28,054 nt of DNA from a virus. A model generated the notes under the pieces. That model made no database searches. It was given only the letters and a program-made list of their open reading frames with translations, and was not told where the DNA came from. Positions 6,003-14,527 of this stretch are shown here, piece by piece. The position numbers were made by a program, and so were the translations under genes. The first letter of the stretch is position 1; every line of letters starts with the position of its first letter. The DNA lies in IMG/VR virus record IMGVR_UViG_3300024348_000190, positions 1 through 28,054 of that record. One strand, 5' to 3'.

Positions 6003-7635
6003 TGATTTCATCCTTTTCATCATTTGTATAAACTATAGTATACTCTGATTCAAGCGCATTTTCAACTAGTGTCAACCAAGCGTTATCTGATCTTCTAATA
6101 TTTGCTGAGGTGCTTCTTCCCTGCTGATTAGTCGGGCGAATTACATTACCCGCACCTTTTCTTTTATTAGGAACATTTGTTTGACCTTTTTGTGCTGGCT
6201 CTTGTTTGTCGGCGTTCATAGTGGCGTCTTTAGACTTCAGTGAAGCACTTAGTTCTGTTTGTTTTTTATTCGCATTTATTTGAATTTGTGATTGAATAGC
6301 TGCATAGAAATCTTTTGGATCGTGATCGGCGTCCATGCCTAATTCCATTCTAGCTTCTGACAGTCCTATTAAATTACTTGTAAACTTTTGAATAGTATGA
6401 GTTTCTTTTTTAACTTGAGTATCAACATCTATTTCGTTGAACTTAAAGTAACAACGATCTGATGCATCACTTTCAAGTGGATTAGTCATAGGGTCAAATC
6501 CACCTTCAAGTAAAAGCTCATTAAACAAATGTACTCTTACCATTTCAGAGAAAAGCTTTTGATATTGCTTGACCTTGTCGTAAAGAGCTGTATCCAATCT
6601 ATCTGTCATTGATCTGTTACCGCCGCCCATTGACATACCAAGGTGATGAGGCGCAACACCCAATCCAACAGATACTCTTTCCTTAAAATGATCAAGATAC
6701 TTAGATGCATCGAGTGCGGTATTGGCAGCCCCGATAACTTCTATGTTGTGACGGAAAGGTAAGATCAATCCACCTTCTGCTCTAAGATTTTCTAATTCTT
6801 GGCCAGCGGTGCTTATCTCATGAGGTTCTGCTGGTTGATCTGCAGTTCCTATGGTGTACTTGTACAATGGGAATAGTTCTCTATGAACCAGGTTTTGAAT
6901 ATCCTCTTCGATTTGTCGAAGAGCGACAATGTCATCCAAGGCCGATTCTATGAATGGCGTCCCAAATGCTCTGCCAGTTTTCTTGTCGATATAGACATGA
7001 ATGACTTTGTCTGCGCTCCATACGGGGTCACGATCTGATGGCATATACGTCAGCGGATCTGTGCTCTGTTCATATTTCTGTGGTCTATTGTGTCTATCTC
7101 TTAAAATCCTTACTTGCTCAGTAGGTATTAAGTAATAACCAACAACAGGCTGACTAGCATTGACTCCCTCTAAAGGACTTGGAAAGTATTCCGATATGTC
7201 TCCACGTGCCTTAACAATGAATGCGTTCCCATATTTAAAGAGATGATCTGTGACTTCTATTAGAAAATCTAAGAAAGGGCGCTTCATTGCCAATTCCATA
7301 TAATCTATTCTTTGATATAAGTAGGAAATTGCTTCAGGATTTTCACCTACAATTTTCCAATTTTCTTTCCAGAATAACTCTTTATATTTATTTAAAGCCT
7401 GCTTTACATATGAATCGGTGTCAGCTGCCTGCATGATTCTATGGAAATCATACGGAGAAGGTTCGAATGTAGATCTTTTGCTATAAAAATAAGTATTACC
7501 TTGAAAACCGAGAGCTAACGATGCGACTTTCATCGATCTACTAACTGATTTGATTTCTTCGCCATCTAGTGCTTTGGCTGTAAAATTATTATTTTTATCA
7601 ACTTGCCTAAACGGCAAATAGTCAAAGACTGCCAT
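5977..7635 (-). CDS. Portal protein
   Basis: This 552-residue protein is the dodecameric ring at the DNA-entry vertex, where terminase docks and the tail attaches. Portal-type features appear in order: a helical start with LNKYKELFWKENWKIVGENP, HLFKYGNAFIVKAR, YYLIPTEQVRILRD, VIHVYIDKKTGRAFGTPFIE with SALDDIVALRQIEEDI, then HFKERVSVGLGVAPHHLGMS with the GGGNRSMTDRL loop and the stem-helix region, followed by a polar, disordered tail. The start is ATG at 7635 with GGAG 6 bases upstream; an in-frame TTG at 7647 is less likely. It lies 8.6 kb downstream of terminase rather than beside it. Confidence 0.9.
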   Translation of the reverse strand: MAVFDYLPFRQVDKNNNFTAKALDGEEIKSVSRSMKVASLALGFQGNTYFYSKRSTFEPSPYDFHRIMQAADTDSYVKQALNKYKELFWKENWKIVGENPEAISYLYQRIDYMELAMKRPFLDFLIEVTDHLFKYGNAFIVKARGDISEYFPSPLEGVNASQPVVGYYLIPTEQVRILRDRHNRPQKYEQSTDPLTYMPSDRDPVWSADKVIHVYIDKKTGRAFGTPFIESALDDIVALRQIEEDIQNLVHRELFPLYKYTIGTADQPAEPHEISTAGQELENLRAEGGLILPFRHNIEVIGAANTALDASKYLDHFKERVSVGLGVAPHHLGMSMGGGNRSMTDRLDTALYDKVKQYQKLFSEMVRVHLFNELLLEGGFDPMTNPLESDASDRCYFKFNEIDVDTQVKKETHTIQKFTSNLIGLSEARMELGMDADHDPKDFYAAIQSQIQINANKKQTELSASLKSKDATMNADKQEPAQKGQTNVPNKRKGAGNVIRPTNQQGRSTSANIRRSDNAWLTLVENALESEYTIVYTNDEKDEINVEQNDNK

Positions 7636-7698
7636 GTATCTCTCCAATATGAAAACTATATATAATAGTAGCTAAAGTGGTGTTTTTTTATAAGTTAA

Positions 7699-7908
7699 TC
7701 AGTTAACGTCGAGATTAGCTTTATCAAAAGCGTTTTTCATAATGATATTTTTAACAGCTTCAATCCAAAAAATTGTCTCTGCTTCATTAAAATCGCTTCT
7801 GTACTGGAGATTTGCGTTTGAAATCTTAATTTCAATTGAAAATTCCTTAGCTTCTACTGGCTCAGTTGTTTGAATTTCTTCAATTATTTCAGTTGTTTCT
7901 TCTGACAT
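7699..7908 (-). CDS. Small acidic protein, unknown
   Basis: This 69-residue protein starts MSEETTEIIEEIQTTEPVEA. A strongly acidic, probably disordered first third is followed by a compact segment (IEIKISNANLQYRSDFNEAE, FWIEAVKNIIMKNAFDKA) that could be one beta-alpha unit. ATG at 7908 is chosen because GAGG stands 8 bases upstream; an in-frame TTG at 7926 has no such support. It lies just before the portal gene with a 63-base gap. I do not recognise it. Position suggests a head-assembly accessory, which is inference. Confidence 0.65.
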   Translation of the reverse strand: MSEETTEIIEEIQTTEPVEAKEFSIEIKISNANLQYRSDFNEAETIFWIEAVKNIIMKNAFDKANLDVN

Positions 7909-7918
7909 TTTATTTACC

Positions 7919-8110
7919 TCACTCAAAGTTGTCTGTTTTTGTTTGTTTAATTGTTTTTTCTGTTTTACCTGGTTGCATTGCAGCGATTAAGTTTGCGACT
8001 TTGATGTTCAGCTGCTTAATCGTTGCCTCTTTTATGACCAAATCGGTTGTTAACTGGCCAATTTTTTCGCTGAATGTTTGAACTAGAATGTTAATATCTA
8101 AATCGTCCAT
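7919..8110 (-). CDS. Small coiled-coil protein, unknown
   Basis: This 63-residue protein (MDDLDINILVQTFSEKIGQL, then LVIKEATIKQLNIKVANLIA) has leucine/isoleucine heptads through residues 8-45 and a Lys/Thr-rich polar tail, so it is probably a short coiled coil. There is no signal peptide or membrane helix, so it is not an Rz-type spanin. An AAAGG Shine-Dalgarno lies 5 bases before ATG. Ten bases separate its stop from the next start. The function is not recognised; a small virion or assembly factor is possible. Confidence 0.65.
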   Translation of the reverse strand: MDDLDINILVQTFSEKIGQLTTDLVIKEATIKQLNIKVANLIAAMQPGKTEKTIKQTKTDNFE

Positions 8111-8146
8111 ATTTACCTTTCGTCAAAATTCTAAACAATTATTATA

Positions 8147-9289
8147 TCACATTGGATAGGAGTCTAGCAGAGTATTTACGTATACTTCTTGATCATTTAG
8201 TCTTTTAGAATATGTTCGATACATTTCCATAATCCAATGTTTGACGAATTCTGGCACTATCGGATCCTCTTGATCTTTAATAAGTAGTGTGGAATCATTC
8301 TTGATATACTTTTCTACCGTTTGTGCAGGTATCTCTAGTAAAGCATTTCTCACTTCTAAGGGCATTTGAATCGCTCTGAGCACCCTATCGCTAATGACTG
8401 CTATTGGTTCCCTATTGCCAAACTCCAAATACGCTAGACCCCATTCTATAATAAGTCTAAACAATTCTTCCAAGGTAGAGCCTATACACTGCGGGTGTAT
8501 GGCCCAAAGACTTTTCGAATCTTCTTTAGAAAATTGGTCTATGTAATCTTGATCAATTTCATCGTAAGTTATTATGGCGTGCGGTGCTAAATCTAAAACG
8601 GTTTCATGTCTAGTTACAATCTTAAATTTTCCTAAAGGATTGTCATCTAGTCTTTCTATCCCATGATTAGAAATTGTTTTAGACATAAAATCCATTGTTC
8701 CATGAGTTATGTCTTCAAAACTTTTAATCATATAATTATTATTAGAGCAAACATCACCATAAAAACTTTCACTATATGTTGGAACTGCTCTCCACAATAG
8801 GAAACCTCTATATTTTCTTTCGCATGGATTTCTTAATTCAATATCCCAGTTAAGTCTATTTTGATTCCATGAATAAGTGAACTCTGCCGAAAGCTTTGGT
8901 TCCTCAACTGGAGGTCTCCAACAATTCATATCTTTGCTCCAGACCCAGTTATTATGCGGTTGCTTTTCTTGGTCTTTATTATCCACTAAATCATCAAAAG
9001 AGAAATGTGATATTGTTAAAATATCTGAATTTTCCCCTATAGCTTTTGCTTGAATCCCGGCTTGACTATTAAGAAATGTGATTAATTGTTTTAAAGTATA
9101 AATTTTAATATTAAAAAAATTAATTGATTCCTTTTTTAAATTAGAAATCTTAAAATTGTCATCAACTTGAGACACACTTATCCCTTCATGCGTTTCGAGT
9201 ATAATTTGATCAGAAGAAGGAATGTATTTTTTTAAAACGTCGTAAATATTAATCGCTTGATTTTCTTTTAAAAAAGTAATATATTTCAT
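8147..9289 (-). CDS. Phage protein with duplicated N-terminal domain, unknown
   Basis: This protein has 380 residues. Residues 1-78 are clearly related to the start of the preceding gene (shared MKY-TF, INIY, and ESINFFNIKI). A linker then leads to NWVWSKDMNCWRPPVEEP, a W-W-S-x(5)-W-x-P-P pattern that I associate with tail or tail-chaperone proteins of aquatic phages. The long C-terminal part (130-380) is of unknown fold. It has no transmembrane helix. An AAGGTG ribosome site lies in the end of the preceding gene. I infer a virion-associated or assembly role from its place between the fibre genes and portal. Confidence 0.7.
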   Translation of the reverse strand: MKYITFLKENQAINIYDVLKKYIPSSDQIILETHEGISVSQVDDNFKISNLKKESINFFNIKIYTLKQLITFLNSQAGIQAKAIGENSDILTISHFSFDDLVDNKDQEKQPHNNWVWSKDMNCWRPPVEEPKLSAEFTYSWNQNRLNWDIELRNPCERKYRGFLLWRAVPTYSESFYGDVCSNNNYMIKSFEDITHGTMDFMSKTISNHGIERLDDNPLGKFKIVTRHETVLDLAPHAIITYDEIDQDYIDQFSKEDSKSLWAIHPQCIGSTLEELFRLIIEWGLAYLEFGNREPIAVISDRVLRAIQMPLEVRNALLEIPAQTVEKYIKNDSTLLIKDQEDPIVPEFVKHWIMEMYRTYSKRLNDQEVYVNTLLDSYPM

Positions 9290-9299
9290 AAATTACACC

Positions 9300-9626
9300 T
9301 TAATGTTCAGTTGATTCATCAAACGGAGGGGGCGTACTTGTGTCGAATATATCCCTACGTCCATTCATAACTTCTAATGAATAATCAGAATTATTATTTA
9401 CAAATTCTTTTAGTTCTTCAATTGAATGAATTTTAATATTAAAAAAGTTAATTGATTCTTCTGTCAAATTTGAAAAATCAAAATCATCATCAACTTTGGA
9501 AATAGATAATTGACCAAAATAAGAATTAAGTAAAAAGAATGTTTTATCACTATGCGGGAAAAGGGTACCTAAAGTTTCGTATATATTTATATTATTCTTA
9601 TATTGACAAAACGTTACATATTTCAT
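9300..9626 (-). CDS. Short paralogue of the following gene's N-terminus
   Basis: This protein has 108 residues. Its first 80 residues align with the first 78 of the next gene: MKYVTF versus MKYITF, INIYETL versus INIYDVL, ISKVDDDF versus VSQVDDNF, then the identical ESINFFNIKI. The DNA is also alike there (for example tttaatattaaaaaa and ttaattgattc in both). It ends in a short proline-rich, acidic tail instead of the large C-terminal region. This is a tandem duplication followed by loss or gain of the C-terminal part. The ribosome site is weak (GGATGA). Function is unknown. Confidence 0.7.
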   Translation of the reverse strand: MKYVTFCQYKNNINIYETLGTLFPHSDKTFFLLNSYFGQLSISKVDDDFDFSNLTEESINFFNIKIHSIEELKEFVNNNSDYSLEVMNGRRDIFDTSTPPPFDESTEH

Positions 9627-9632
9627 TTTTTT

Positions 9633-11795
9633 TTAATCATCCAATGTTTCATAGGTTGCTTGTAGTTGCACTTCTGTTATTGTAGCATAGTATAGATTAT
9701 CGCCCGAATAAAGAGCTGAATCTATATCGAAAGATATATTATACGGTGGAGAGTTTAGCGCATCTGGAGTTACTATATATGTCTCATATGCCGACAGATT
9801 ATTTATATCACCATATTGTGTATAATTGATTCCATCAACAACAAGACTAGATATTCGAGGTGAACCAGTAGGGCCAACCCTAATGGAGAACTTATATAGT
9901 TTTGCATTCCTATGACCATCGGGTAATGACGGAGTAAAGTTTGCCGAGAATGATTCTGTCACTCTGGATGATACTTTGGTAGTTGTAGGAATCGTATATG
10001 TCGCAGATCCTGATGCCACAGAGAGTGGAACATCAGCTCCATATTCACCATCGGTTTGTGTAAAGTAGTTATCTGCCGCTGATGTATAATTACTAGTTCC
10101 ACCAAAAACGCTAACATCATTACCAGCTGTTTTGTAAACAAATAAGGTGCCACCAAAAGAGTTAGTATTGTTAGCTGGCGTTGTTCCTCTTGGTGCTAAA
10201 AATACCGTTGATCCAGAAGACGACATCACAAAGTATCGTTGATTAAAGGCGCTATTACTGCTACTTACAACGGTAACCTCATCTGCGTATTGTAGAATAC
10301 ATCTTGAATCTGACTCTAAAGCCAGTATGACATATGGTGAGTACGCGGTACTTCTTGCTATAGAAGAAATGCCATATCTCAAGCTAGTTACTGTCGTAGT
10401 GATTGATGGGTATGAGGATGAAATTGCGTGATTGGAGTCTAAAAAGTAAAGGTTTTGGGCATAATAGGCAGTGCGCGCAAAGGCTGTTATTACTTTAAAC
10501 TCCGTAGCAGTTCCAGATACATTACGATATGGATAAGAGAACCATATAGAACCTTGATTCCCATCTGAACCCATGGAAGAAGAATATCCTGAGGCGTTAG
10601 AACTCGATGTTGTACTACTGGCTGATATCCAGCCAGTAGTTTTAGTAGTCCATGTTTTTCCTCTTATTGCTTCAGTGTACTGTCCATTATTACTCCATGG
10701 CCCATATATCCCAAGGTCAGAATAATATACTCTTGCTCTAAATCGGTATTCTCTTGTTTGAACTACGGAGAAATTTTGTCCATAATAACTTGTACCAGTT
10801 CCGGTAACAACTTCAGTTCCAAGGAATGAAGTTGTACCTAGCCAGGCAAGATTACCCCTAGTTCTATATTGCCATTCCCACTGAATTTTTGCATTACCAT
10901 TATTGTATGCGTTAATATCAGTAAGAATAGGTAAATTAGTATCTGTAGTGCCATTAAAACCATCGAATCTGAATGGTATCATTGCAATATGAAGTGGATA
11001 CGTGCTTGTTGCACTAGAAAAAGAACTATAAATACTAGAAGAGTCTACTGGCGATCCATAGTAAGTTCTTGCACGACAATAGTATGGAGTGTTCGGCGTC
11101 AAGCCAGTAAATTGGACTGTTCTAGAAGCAGTTGTATTATCTAGGGGAAGAATACTACTATTAAGTACTTGTACCGGTGCACTTCCATTTTCTGTCCATA
11201 TCTCAAATCGAATATATGCTGCAGCTCCGTTAGTCGAATAGTTGGAGCTAGAGCTTGATGAAAATGACAGTTTTGTGGAACTGATTGTTCCTGTATTTGT
11301 TGGTGTTGTTGGAGTTGTTTTTGAATAGGATGCTGTTGAGGCATCGAGTGTTGATACTGCACTAAATTCTACAAAAGTTCCCTCTGCGTCATAGAACGCG
11401 ATGTAGCTAGAAAAGTTATAGGACGTTCCTGGACTTAGATCAGAAAAAGTAAATGTTTGATTTATTGCGCTGGTTGTTGGATCAACTGGGCTACTTTGAA
11501 AATTCCCTGAGTTACTTGTTCTATAAGCATAAACTTTTTTGTTATCAGAACCTGATGCTATGACTCTCACAGTAACAGAAGTTGGAGTTGCGCTTACAAA
11601 GCTAAACGCTGGAGGAGTGTTGCTTGTTATTCTTGAATAAAAAGTTTTCCATGCACTTCCATCATATATCTCTCCCTTATTAACATTAGTGAATGTGGCA
11701 TCTCCTGTAGTAGGGTTAACTGCAGTGCATATTTCTGGATCACTTATTGTTTGCCAGTCATTTGTTCCGGTGCCGGTTCTAATTTGTATAGTCAT
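9633..11795 (-). CDS. Fibronectin type III-containing tail/fibre protein
   Basis: This 720-residue protein is Ser/Thr/Tyr-rich. The start (MTIQIRTGTGTNDWQTISDP and later GEIYDGSAWKTFYSR) is a short beta domain common at the head of phage tail proteins. At least two fibronectin-type III-like domains follow (about 60-155 and 160-275), with the characteristic LSPGTSYNF and LTPNTPYYCRARTYY. A third Ig-like region lies near 275-375. The last 150 residues look like a jelly-roll. Such domains mediate weak surface binding on virions. The start has AAGGA 6 bases upstream. No enzymatic motif is visible. It is likely a virion surface or fibre component; the exact tail location is unknown. Confidence 0.8.
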   Translation of the reverse strand: MTIQIRTGTGTNDWQTISDPEICTAVNPTTGDATFTNVNKGEIYDGSAWKTFYSRITSNTPPAFSFVSATPTSVTVRVIASGSDNKKVYAYRTSNSGNFQSSPVDPTTSAINQTFTFSDLSPGTSYNFSSYIAFYDAEGTFVEFSAVSTLDASTASYSKTTPTTPTNTGTISSTKLSFSSSSSSNYSTNGAAAYIRFEIWTENGSAPVQVLNSSILPLDNTTASRTVQFTGLTPNTPYYCRARTYYGSPVDSSSIYSSFSSATSTYPLHIAMIPFRFDGFNGTTDTNLPILTDINAYNNGNAKIQWEWQYRTRGNLAWLGTTSFLGTEVVTGTGTSYYGQNFSVVQTREYRFRARVYYSDLGIYGPWSNNGQYTEAIRGKTWTTKTTGWISASSTTSSSNASGYSSSMGSDGNQGSIWFSYPYRNVSGTATEFKVITAFARTAYYAQNLYFLDSNHAISSSYPSITTTVTSLRYGISSIARSTAYSPYVILALESDSRCILQYADEVTVVSSSNSAFNQRYFVMSSSGSTVFLAPRGTTPANNTNSFGGTLFVYKTAGNDVSVFGGTSNYTSAADNYFTQTDGEYGADVPLSVASGSATYTIPTTTKVSSRVTESFSANFTPSLPDGHRNAKLYKFSIRVGPTGSPRISSLVVDGINYTQYGDINNLSAYETYIVTPDALNSPPYNISFDIDSALYSGDNLYYATITEVQLQATYETLDD

Positions 11796-11804
11796 AATAA
11801 ATCC

Positions 11805-13607
11805 TTAATAAGAAAGATATATATCCCCAATAGCACCAGTACTGGGTCTGGCGTTGCTGGCCCCAGCTCGAATATTTCTTAGAATCATAGTATTTAAAGC
11901 TCCGCTACTAGTTGTCACGCCACCACCAAAACCATTGATACTTGATGTAACAACTCCACCACTAAACCAAGCTACTCCAGTTGGAGAAATAAATGATAAA
12001 GTTGGCCCAGACCCTGCGTATATACTACCATTATATCCTCCTGGATCCCCGATGCTCCAGCCACCTATTGATCCAGATGATGCTGTTATTTGACCATTAA
12101 AAAAAGCGTTACCAGAAGAGTCTATGCCAAAGTTTTTAGATCTTATTACTCCATTATCCAAATTTATTTGCATACCTGCGGTTGAGAAATTGCCGGTTGA
12201 ATAAGTATACCCAGTTGATTCAATTGTTCCAGTTCTTATTTTCCCACCAGATATTGTTGTAATATTAGAATTTATATCTGAAGCTGCCTGACCTGGTTGC
12301 AATGATGTTGAACCACTAGCTGCACCCGAGGCAATAGTTGACCCTGTTGTTGAGCCTATCACTACATCTCCGGCAATGGTTAGCTGTTGAAGAGCTGCGG
12401 TACCAGTCCCCGCGCCAACTGCCGCCGCTGTAAAAACACTTCCTACAATATATGTGGATCCCGTAGTCCCTGCAGCGGTATTCCACTGAGCTTGGGTCGT
12501 ACCAGTTAAAGATACAATTTTATAACTTTTACCAACAATAAAATTTCCAGCTATTGTTAAATTTCCCCAGGTTAATTTATTCCCTAAAGAAAATTGACTA
12601 GTATTATCAACGTAGAATCCTGTATTAACATTATTGAAAGCTCCTGTTCCAATATATATTGCATTAGAAGAAATTGCTACACCACCAATAGTTCCAGCCT
12701 GAATAGTTCCTTGAAAGGTTAATGAATTTCCATTCCATGAAACAAAATTAGTCGCATTTCCAGTTCTGAACTGTCCGTTGGTGTACCAATAGTTGAATCC
12801 TCCAGAGCCCAGTGTCATTCCACCTGCACCAGCATTTATGGAGTCATTAATATTTAACAGGTTTCCGCCTGAACCCACACTGATACTATCTGCAGCTAAG
12901 TTTGCTTGGACCTGAACATCAGATCCAATTGTTATACTGTCATTGTCATATGTAATACCATCTGGTCCACCTAAACTAAAACTACCATCTCCTTTAATCT
13001 GCCACCCTTGTAATCCAAAAGTGTCACTATAAGTAGTCGACTGAATAATGGAGTTTGCTCCATTAAGATTAATAGTATGAGCCCCAATTGTTCCGGCAGT
13101 TAATTTTGAAACGGTTAAAGATCCAATATATTGGTTATCAATTAAAGGAGTGTGTGGATCAGTTCGAACTAATGGAGTCCATGGTCCTGCATTCCCGGTT
13201 GTGTCGATAGTTCTTGCTCTACCCCAAAAAGGCAAAAGCCCCTCATCTGGATCATAATCTTCCTCTAATTGAAGATTACTTACCCTGACAGTAAAGACGT
13301 TGGCGTCAGCAAAACCAGTTAATGGACCATCTTCATCGGACATATTGGAATTTTCATATAATTCATATTCATATCTACTTATATCTAAGTCTTGGCTATA
13401 ATCAAAAACAAACATAACATTTTCCAACCCTGCAAATAGCTGGAGATTAGTTAGTGCGGATGGTGTCGTTGCATCATTTGGGACTTGAAATCTAATAGTG
13501 TCTGAATAATCAGAAAGAACATTTAAATCAGAATTCTTAGCCCTAACGGTAAGAACATATTCTTTTCCAGGCTTTAAATTTTCTATTTTCTTTTTTATAA
13601 TAGCCAT
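11805..13607 (-). CDS. Tail fibre / host-interaction protein with FN3 and beta-helix repeats
   Basis: This protein has 600 residues. The first 150 residues form a fibronectin-like domain (LKPGKEYVLTVRAKNSDLNV and LTNLQLFAGLENVMFVFDYS). After it come LTVSKLTAGTIGAHTI and many short glycine/serine-rich beta repeats (IQAGTIGGVAISSNAIYIG, ASSGSIGGWSIGDPGG), typical of the distal part of phage tail proteins. A module around residues 365-410 (GKSYKIVSLTGTTQAQWN, then VGSVFTAAAVGAGTGTA) is a repeat that I associate with aquatic phage tail proteins. ATG at 13607 follows the previous stop directly; an in-frame GTG at 13622 overlaps the upstream gene. AGGTGG lies 11 bases from this ATG. Receptor binding is likely but unproven. 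Confidence 0.8.
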   Translation of the reverse strand: MAIIKKKIENLKPGKEYVLTVRAKNSDLNVLSDYSDTIRFQVPNDATTPSALTNLQLFAGLENVMFVFDYSQDLDISRYEYELYENSNMSDEDGPLTGFADANVFTVRVSNLQLEEDYDPDEGLLPFWGRARTIDTTGNAGPWTPLVRTDPHTPLIDNQYIGSLTVSKLTAGTIGAHTINLNGANSIIQSTTYSDTFGLQGWQIKGDGSFSLGGPDGITYDNDSITIGSDVQVQANLAADSISVGSGGNLLNINDSINAGAGGMTLGSGGFNYWYTNGQFRTGNATNFVSWNGNSLTFQGTIQAGTIGGVAISSNAIYIGTGAFNNVNTGFYVDNTSQFSLGNKLTWGNLTIAGNFIVGKSYKIVSLTGTTQAQWNTAAGTTGSTYIVGSVFTAAAVGAGTGTAALQQLTIAGDVVIGSTTGSTIASGAASGSTSLQPGQAASDINSNITTISGGKIRTGTIESTGYTYSTGNFSTAGMQINLDNGVIRSKNFGIDSSGNAFFNGQITASSGSIGGWSIGDPGGYNGSIYAGSGPTLSFISPTGVAWFSGGVVTSSINGFGGGVTTSSGALNTMILRNIRAGASNARPSTGAIGDIYLSY

Positions 13608-13608
13608 C

Positions 13609-14526
13609 TTATCTGATTCCACCTATAGATACAAAAACTGCTTGATCACTAATTTCTTCTTTGCCAATAGTTAAGTATAAATTATAACTAAAAGAATAAG
13701 AAGATATTTTAACGTTATTCCCAGAGGATATAATATTTTTATCGGCAATTGTTTGAAGTTCTAAATTATAATCTCGATAATTTAAATCATTATTTTCATA
13801 TAAAAGAACATTTTCTTGGGATGTTGAATTATAGCAATCTACTGTTGTCCAGTCAAGCTCTAATTCCATATTGGGAAATTGTGTATTTTGTAAACCGGTT
13901 AATTTAAATTTAAACTTTCCATAATCAGGTCCTTTATTTCCGTATATTTGAATACTTGGTCCTGTAAAAGTAAAGTATAATTTTGCGCCTGCGTTTGAGG
14001 AAAGTCCGTTATCCCAGTCGAGGTTTGGATTTATAAACGAAAAATTATAAGATGATTCCGAGCCCGCAACTACATCATAATCAGTTATATCTACTTCAGA
14101 AAATAATGAATTAAACTGCGCTTGTCCCTGTGATGTCACCTGGTAATCTTCAGAGTTAAATAATTTAATATATCGTAAATTTCCAGTTTTGTAATATATA
14201 CTATATTGACTTATTGTTTCTATGTCTGCTGCATGATCTTCTGCAGCTTGAAAATACAACGTATTATTATTAATGATATTATTTACTGGAGTAAATTCAA
14301 AGTCTGACCCAATAGTTTCATAAACTACTAGATATGAAGAATGGTCGTCTAAAAGATTTAAGGAACTATTATAATATTTTTCTATTTCTAGATCAGTTAC
14401 ATCTATGAATAGCCATGTATTTTTTAATATTTTATCATTAGGCGTGAACTTGTTAATAGTTCTTTTGACGAGCGGATAAGAATAAGCTGTGGATTCTCCT
14501 TGTTTAAAATATTTAAACCATGTCAT
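13609..14526 (-). CDS. Jelly-roll structural protein, possible carbohydrate binding
   Basis: This protein has 305 residues. The middle (about 175-240) has KLYFTFTGPSIQIYGNKGPD and YGKFKFKLTG, the signature of galactose-binding-like jelly-roll domains (F-x-G-x-x-I-x-x-Y-G-x-K-G-P-x-x-G). The rest is beta-rich with no signal peptide or enzyme motif. Its ATG follows the previous stop by one base, and its own TAA sits next to the following fibre start, so all three are coupled. I infer a fibre or baseplate protein that may bind glycans. The binding residues cannot be assigned from sequence alone. Confidence 0.72.
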   Translation of the reverse strand: MTWFKYFKQGESTAYSYPLVKRTINKFTPNDKILKNTWLFIDVTDLEIEKYYNSSLNLLDDHSSYLVVYETIGSDFEFTPVNNIINNNTLYFQAAEDHAADIETISQYSIYYKTGNLRYIKLFNSEDYQVTSQGQAQFNSLFSEVDITDYDVVAGSESSYNFSFINPNLDWDNGLSSNAGAKLYFTFTGPSIQIYGNKGPDYGKFKFKLTGLQNTQFPNMELELDWTTVDCYNSTSQENVLLYENNDLNYRDYNLELQTIADKNIISSGNNVKISSYSFSYNLYLTIGKEEISDQAVFVSIGGIR

Positions 14527-14527
14527 A

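Noticed and set aside
7636-7647. TTG start for portal, and similar upstream GTG/TTG starts of other genes (4848, 7926, 13622)
   Set aside because: In each case an ATG a few codons downstream has the better-placed ribosome site or fits the neighbouring stop better. The extensions overlap those sites or the preceding gene.
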